A stretch of DNA of 19,956 nt from the NCBI GenBank assembly GCA_002490995.1, contig DKVC01000210.1, forward strand, positions 1 through 19,956, read 5' to 3'. The notes below the pieces were generated by a model. The model saw nothing but the letters and a program-made list of their open reading frames with translations, ran no database searches and had not been told where the DNA came from. Position 1 is the stretch's first letter. Every line of letters begins with the position of its first letter. The translations under genes and the position numbers were made by a program. The stretch is from Lachnospiraceae bacterium UBA7188. GTDB taxonomy: Bacteria > Bacillota > Clostridia > Lachnospirales > Lachnospiraceae. This document shows, one piece after another, positions 16,535-19,956 of the stretch.

Positions 16535-16563
16535 ATTATATCTGTTTAACACTAAAAAGTCGA
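16535..16563 (-). promoter_or_regulatory. Promoter of the AraC regulator
   Basis: On the minus strand TATAAT (16540-16535) is exact, with TCGACT (16563-16558) 17 bases upstream matching the -35 at four of six bases. The -35 sits in the tail of the preceding terminator. The leader would be about 80 bases. Confidence 0.5.
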
Positions 16564-16598
16564 GGGTAATACGCTACTTTATACAGTAGCATTTACCC
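16554..16598 (-). terminator. Terminator downstream of the GH25 gene
   Basis: The arms at 16585-16598 and 16564-16578 pair as two 6-base stems (GGGTAA with TTACCC, GCTACT with AGTAGC) around a small internal loop. On the minus strand TTTTT follows at 16558-16554. It ends transcription coming from the GH25 gene 70 bases before it and insulates the AraC regulator. Confidence 0.7.
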
Positions 16599-16669
16599 CC
16601 GATCGATTCATAAAATATCGTACATGACTATGAAAAATTCAATGTACAGTATAAAAACTCCCCTGCTGC

Positions 16670-17902
16670 CTATTCCTCCCATAGCGGCATAAAGCTGATA
16701 TTCAGATCCACATCCCCCTTGATCCCCTGTACACGCCCAGTCTGGGAATACTGCCACACCTTGTAATCATAGGGATAATAGAAGACATCGCTGTAAGCGG
16801 CAAACCATTTGTCATATTTCTCCAGCGCTTCCAGCCCCAGAAACATGACGCCCATCTCCGTATTATGGTACACCATTGGCCTATAACCGGCATTTTCGAT
16901 GGTCTGACAGAATGACAGGGTAAAGGCAGTCCTGTCCTCCACGGAGATGCCGTTCATCCTTCCGTCCGACTCCGTTACTCGCTCCACGTCAAAGACCACG
17001 GGGCATTCTATTTTATAGGGTGCTATCTTTTCCAGCACAAATGCCGCTTCCTCCTGAACTTCCTCCTCACTGACGGCCTGGCTATAGAAATACACGCCTA
17101 CTTTAATGCCCGCCTGCAGCGCTCCCCTGACATTGTCCTCAAAATAGTCGTCCTCCATCATTTTCCCGCTGCCATAGCCCCGGTATCCCACTCTGATAAA
17201 GGCAAATTCCACACCGTCCTGAGCCACCAGATTCCAGTCAATCTCGCCCTGATGCCTGGACACATCTATCCCCTTATGGGAAATCACTGCTCCGTCCTGA
17301 AGATACTGATACTCTCCGGTTTCCAGCACGTTCAGATTCGCCGCGTCAAAGGAATGCATTTTCAGGTTCCGGTTGATGGGGACAAAATTGTACTTTCCTC
17401 CGCTGTATACAATCAGGTCATCCGGATAGAGAGGGCGCAGCGTCTCCAGCACACTGTCACCGGCGTCCAGCCCATTGCGGATATTCCTGAGCACCTCAGC
17501 CGAAGCCGACTGCCTTGCGCTCATCACCTGTTTGTCCAGCTCCTCCTGGGAGTATCCCGGGGATCCCGACAATACCCCGAGCACATTGCCGGATGCATCC
17601 AGTACATTCCCGTCCTTATCAATATCCACATAATTGGTTACGTTCTCTTCCGCTTTTCCGTCAGGTAAGGCTCCTTCCCCAAACGCGGGAGCAGCCTCCT
17701 TCTGCGCTCTGATTCTATCTGCCACCCACACACAGACGGAAGCCGTCAGGAACATGACAGCCACCATCACCACAAGGCAGGCAGACATGACAAGAAGGCG
17801 CTGCTTTCCGCGTTTTTTACGCCTGCTGCGCCTTATAGGACCGTTTTCTTCTGCCCTCTTTTCTTCTGCCTTCTTTATTTCATCCTCTGCCACTAATTTC
17901 AT
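16670..17902 (-). CDS. Membrane-anchored GH25 lysozyme-like muramidase
   Basis: A 410-residue protein: a basic cytoplasmic tail (RRSRRKKRGKQR, 24-35), one transmembrane helix (about 36-61) and an external part of about 350 residues. Residues 62-205 are an N-terminal extension of unknown fold. The GH25 barrel starts at GIDVSRHQG (211-219, Asp213), with the catalytic pair Asp305 and Glu307 in VVFDVE and the end motif GDVDLN (396-401). GH25 enzymes cut the MurNAc-GlcNAc bond of peptidoglycan. GGAGAGG lies before ATG 17902. It follows sigF on the same strand after 389 bases containing a minisatellite, and a terminator lies behind it. A role in spore-wall or engulfment remodelling is suggested only by the neighbours; a housekeeping wall enzyme is equally possible. 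Confidence 0.9.
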   Translation of the reverse strand: MKLVAEDEIKKAEEKRAEENGPIRRSRRKKRGKQRLLVMSACLVVMVAVMFLTASVCVWVADRIRAQKEAAPAFGEGALPDGKAEENVTNYVDIDKDGNVLDASGNVLGVLSGSPGYSQEELDKQVMSARQSASAEVLRNIRNGLDAGDSVLETLRPLYPDDLIVYSGGKYNFVPINRNLKMHSFDAANLNVLETGEYQYLQDGAVISHKGIDVSRHQGEIDWNLVAQDGVEFAFIRVGYRGYGSGKMMEDDYFEDNVRGALQAGIKVGVYFYSQAVSEEEVQEEAAFVLEKIAPYKIECPVVFDVERVTESDGRMNGISVEDRTAFTLSFCQTIENAGYRPMVYHNTEMGVMFLGLEALEKYDKWFAAYSDVFYYPYDYKVWQYSQTGRVQGIKGDVDLNISFMPLWEE

Positions 17903-18093
17903 AATCCTCTCCTATGTGCACACAACCTTGCTACAGCCGCCGTATCCTGCCAACATTCCGCATATGCCGCCACTTCCGCCAACATCCCGCATGCCGCCAC
18001 TTCTGCCAACATCCCACATGCCGCCACTTCTGCCAACATCCCACATGCCGCCACCTCCGCCAACATCCCACATGCCGCCACCTCCGCCAACAT
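17899..18093 (-). CDS. Repeat-encoded ORF (MLAEVAACG)n overlapping the GH25 start, doubtful
   Basis: The minisatellite is open in this frame and gives 64 residues: MLAEVAACG repeated, then a unique tail ending at TGA 17901-17899. That stop overlaps the GH25 ATG as ATGA, an arrangement seen in translationally coupled genes. There is no Shine-Dalgarno sequence before the first ATG. The same repeat is open in other frames on both strands, as any 27-bp repeat lacking stops would be, so coding is uncertain. Translation through it could in principle tune GH25 expression. Confidence 0.2.
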   Translation of the reverse strand: MLAEVAACGMLAEVAACGMLAEVAACGMLAEVAACGMLAEVAAYAECWQDTAAVARLCAHRRGL

Positions 18094-18103
18094 CCCGCAT
18101 ATC
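17937..18103. repeat. 27-bp minisatellite, about six copies
   Basis: Units begin at 17937 (30 bases, diverged), 17967, 17994, 18021, 18048 and 18075. The consensus is CCGCCACTTCTGCCAACATC plus CCACATG. Units at 17994 and 18021 are identical; others differ by a few bases. Read on the minus strand, the units at 18048 and 18075 contain GGAGGTGGCGGCATG, a ribosome-site-like sequence seven bases before an ATG. The rest of this gene-free stretch (18104-18291) holds a 12-bp palindrome and no convincing gene. Confidence 0.92.
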
Positions 18104-18223
18104 AGGTGCTTAAGCGCCTTCTGGTAAAAGTCTGGTTCCGGTTTATCCAGGCCAGGGAAGTGTCAGTGCATATCAACGGCGAACCGAATATTTTCACTTC
18201 CTTTCTTAATAGTAAACGAATTA

Positions 18224-18235
18224 TCCTTATAAGGA
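18224..18235. repeat. 12-bp perfect palindrome TCCTTATAAGGA
   Basis: It is self-complementary over all 12 bases, in the AT-rich stretch between sigF and the minisatellite. A minus-strand TTGACG lies a few bases upstream of it (in the direction of transcription), so it could sit in a promoter for the GH25 gene. No -10 element at a good distance is convincing. It may be an operator or chance. Confidence 0.25.
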
Positions 18236-18291
18236 AAGCCTATTTCGTCAATTTATAAAAAGTTAAGCAATGCTGGAAGATACAGGAAAAG

Positions 18292-19056
18292 CTACGTGGC
18301 CTTCTCACGCAGATTCCGCAGAATCTTCTTTTCCATACGGCTCACCTGAACCTGGCTGACTCCCAGGCCTGCTGCAACCTCTGTCTGGGTCTTGTTCTGA
18401 AAATAGCGCATATAGATCAATTTTCTGTCCCTGGGTTCCAGGCTGTCCAGAAGCTGACTTAACAGCATATGGTTCAGCAATTTCTCTTTTTCCGTATCTT
18501 CCCCGTCACAGCCTCCCACGGCGCTGCTGCCCAGGGAGCCGCTGCCGCCCCGTACCACCTTGTCCACCAGGTATACCTCGCTGCCGTCATCCTGATAAAC
18601 CGCGGAATATATGGATTCCACCTCAACGGCAGCCTCCATCGCCAGCACTACGTCTTCCACGGAAAGCCCCGTCTCCTCCGCCAGCTCCTGCACCGTCGGT
18701 TCTCTGCCCGCAGATGCCTGGATGTGCTGTCTTGCCATTTTTACCCTGATTCCGTTCTCCTTGATGGTCCTGGATACCTTCACCGGACCGTCATCCCGAA
18801 GGAACCTCTTGATTTCCCCTGTGATCATGGGCACCGCATAGGTGGAAAATTTCAGGCCCAGGGACAGGTCAAATTTATCTATCGCTTTCATCAGCCCTAT
18901 GGTGCCGATCTGGAACAAGTCCTCCATGTCATGTCCCCTTCCGGCAAAGCGCTTTACAATATGGCGCACCAGGCCTAAGTTGTTCTCTATCAGTACTTCC
19001 CTCGCACTCCTTTCTCCTGCCTGTGACCTTGCAATCAGTACTGACATCTCTTCCAT
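18292..19056 (-). CDS. sigF: RNA polymerase sporulation sigma factor SigF (SpoIIAC)
   Basis: Sigma-F directs the first forespore-specific transcription after asymmetric division. The product is 254 residues, matching the usual length of about 255. GGAGGT seven bases before ATG 19056 fixes the start. An in-frame TTG at 19101 is less likely. Region 2 spans about 23-90 (NNLGLVRHIVKRF; DMEDLFQIGTIGLMKAIDKFD; KFSTYAVPMITGEIKRFLRD). Region 3 is about 95-165. Region 4 is about 200-250 (LEPRDRKLIYMRYFQNKTQ; GVSQVQVSRMEKKIL). Between regions 3 and 4 there is a Gly/Ser-rich stretch (169-186), longer than I expect for the family. It is third in spoIIAA-spoIIAB-sigF, 49 bases after spoIIAB. SpoIIAB holds it inactive until SpoIIAA is dephosphorylated. 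Confidence 0.95.
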   Translation of the reverse strand: MEEMSVLIARSQAGERSAREVLIENNLGLVRHIVKRFAGRGHDMEDLFQIGTIGLMKAIDKFDLSLGLKFSTYAVPMITGEIKRFLRDDGPVKVSRTIKENGIRVKMARQHIQASAGREPTVQELAEETGLSVEDVVLAMEAAVEVESIYSAVYQDDGSEVYLVDKVVRGGSGSLGSSAVGGCDGEDTEKEKLLNHMLLSQLLDSLEPRDRKLIYMRYFQNKTQTEVAAGLGVSQVQVSRMEKKILRNLREKAT

Positions 19057-19105
19057 ACACTGACCTCCGCCCCTGGAAAGACCGCCTGTTTTTCCCGGCA
19101 ACCCC

Positions 19106-19594
19106 TCATGCGATCCATTCCCCGATTCCTATTTTTTTGACCATGCGGACTGTTGTCCCCTCCCCCGGAGTGCTTTCCACCTCCAGGTCATCCATGAATG
19201 CCTCCATAAAGGCAAATCCCATTCCCGAACGCTCCAGGTCCGGCCTGGTAGTATAGAGAGGTTCCATGGCTTTTTCCACATCTTCTATCCCCCTGCCGGT
19301 ATCCGCAATCTCGATATGTAAAATCCCGTTTTCCAGCCTGCAGCTTATCCGCACCTTTCCGGGATGAATCTCTTTCTGCTCCGGCGGACAGGCCCGGCCG
19401 GTTCTTCCGCAGCCCTGCAGATTTCCGTAGCCATGGATGATGGAGTTGGTCACCGCCTCGGACACCGCTGTCTTGATATCCGCCATCTCCTCCACCGTGG
19501 GATTCAGGTGCGTAATAAAAGCCGCCACCGCCACCCTGGCAAAGCTTTCATTGTCAGAAACCGCGTCAAAGATAATCTCCATTTCGTTTTTCAT
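19106..19594 (-). CDS. spoIIAB: Anti-sigma F factor and kinase SpoIIAB
   Basis: SpoIIAB binds SigF, and as a GHKL-type serine kinase it phosphorylates SpoIIAA. The ATP-binding boxes are present: the N box EAVTNSIIHGY (46-56, Glu46 and Asn50), G1 DTGRGI (98-103) and G2 GMGFAFM (124-130). The length of 162 exceeds the typical 145 or so because of an insert at about 59-80 (begins LQGCGRTGRACPPEQK), directly after the N box. Its ATG overlaps the spoIIAA stop by four bases (ATGA at 19594-19591), indicating coupled translation that would help keep the two partners in ratio. Confidence 0.95.
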   Translation of the reverse strand: MKNEMEIIFDAVSDNESFARVAVAAFITHLNPTVEEMADIKTAVSEAVTNSIIHGYGNLQGCGRTGRACPPEQKEIHPGKVRISCRLENGILHIEIADTGRGIEDVEKAMEPLYTTRPDLERSGMGFAFMEAFMDDLEVESTPGEGTTVRMVKKIGIGEWIA

Positions 19595-19914
19595 GATTCC
19601 AGTACCTCCACAATTTTATTTAACCCTGACAGCTGAAAGATCCGCTCAATCTGCCTGTCCAGATGAATGGCGTAAACTCTGCCGCCAAAACAGGATATCT
19701 TCCGGTAGCGCCCCATGATAATCCCTATGCCGGAGGAATCCATGAACCTGGTCTTCTCAAAATCAAATATCACATTCTGTACCTCATCCCTGATCAGATA
19801 CTTGTCCGCGTTTTCACAGATGAGTCCAGCTCCGTGGTGGTCTATCTCCTCCGGAAGCCGGATCATCAGGCAGTTATCTATCACCTTGAAATCCCCTACC
19901 CTGATCTGTTCCAT
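19591..19914 (-). CDS. spoIIAA: Anti-sigma F factor antagonist SpoIIAA
   Basis: A 107-residue STAS-domain protein. Its unphosphorylated form, produced in the forespore by SpoIIE, displaces SigF from SpoIIAB. The phosphorylation loop is FMDSSGIGIIMGRYR (57-71); Ser60 aligns with Ser58 of the Bacillus subtilis protein. ATG 19914 is chosen, because an ATG at 19926 would abut the AAAGG ribosome site with no spacer. From 19914 the spacing is about 11-12 bases. It is first in the spoIIA operon. Only 42 bases upstream are in the window, so the sigma-H/Spo0A-type promoter expected from other spore-formers cannot be assessed. Confidence 0.95.
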   Translation of the reverse strand: MEQIRVGDFKVIDNCLMIRLPEEIDHHGAGLICENADKYLIRDEVQNVIFDFEKTRFMDSSGIGIIMGRYRKISCFGGRVYAIHLDRQIERIFQLSGLNKIVEVLES

Positions 19915-19956
19915 ACTTGTCCACATCCTTTCTTTATACTTAGGAATTGTCGGAAA

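Noticed and set aside
17937..18103. CRISPR array
   Set aside because: Repeats abut with no spacers, and no cas genes are present.
19948..19954. Spo0A box-like TGTCGGA upstream of spoIIAA
   Set aside because: One mismatch, a seven-base motif and the window edge; too little sequence to judge.

Overview
The window looks like chromosomal DNA of an endospore-forming Clostridia, most likely a Lachnospiraceae gut commensal (inference). The grounds are a complete spoIIAA-spoIIAB-sigF sporulation operon, strong GGAGG ribosome sites, fairly balanced base composition, and a plant-polysaccharide locus with a lipoprotein-based ABC importer component and a membrane-bound AraC regulator. No rRNA, tRNA, CRISPR array, intact insertion sequence or phage gene was seen.

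Left part (1-4839). A small exported peptide gene (40-237, +) runs tail to tail, with two bases between the stop codons, into a 680-residue XRE-type regulator (240-2282, -). The regulator appears internally duplicated: two helix-turn-helix plus helical-repeat halves. This arrangement resembles peptide-pheromone (RRNPP-type) switches and is the best candidate for an undescribed system here. An 895-base gap (2283-3177) holds the regulator's promoter, two kinds of 13-bp direct repeats, a possible 59-codon ORF and two strong hairpins. Next come a class I DAHP synthase (aroF, +) and a YefM-YoeB type II toxin-antitoxin pair. The toxin is split by a frameshift while its antitoxin is intact.

Middle part (4832-16449, all -). 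Transcription order is membrane AraC regulator, terminator with repeated GAAAGTGAT boxes and a near-consensus promoter, solute-binding lipoprotein, a hairpin that may lower readthrough, GH28, GH2, and a GH106-like glycosidase. None of the three enzymes has a signal peptide. The picture is of imported pectin (rhamnogalacturonan-like) oligosaccharides being trimmed in the cytoplasm, with a membrane sensor controlling the binding-protein promoter. No ABC permease gene lies in the cluster. Both large glycosidases carry acidic or charged tandem-repeat inserts.

Right part (16554-19914, all -). spoIIAA-spoIIAB-sigF (compartment-specific sigma factor, its anti-sigma factor and anti-anti-sigma factor) is followed by a membrane-anchored GH25 lysozyme-like protein. 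Between sigF and the GH25 gene lies a 27-bp minisatellite of about six copies. It stays open in several frames, and some copies carry a Shine-Dalgarno-like GGAGGT ahead of ATG.
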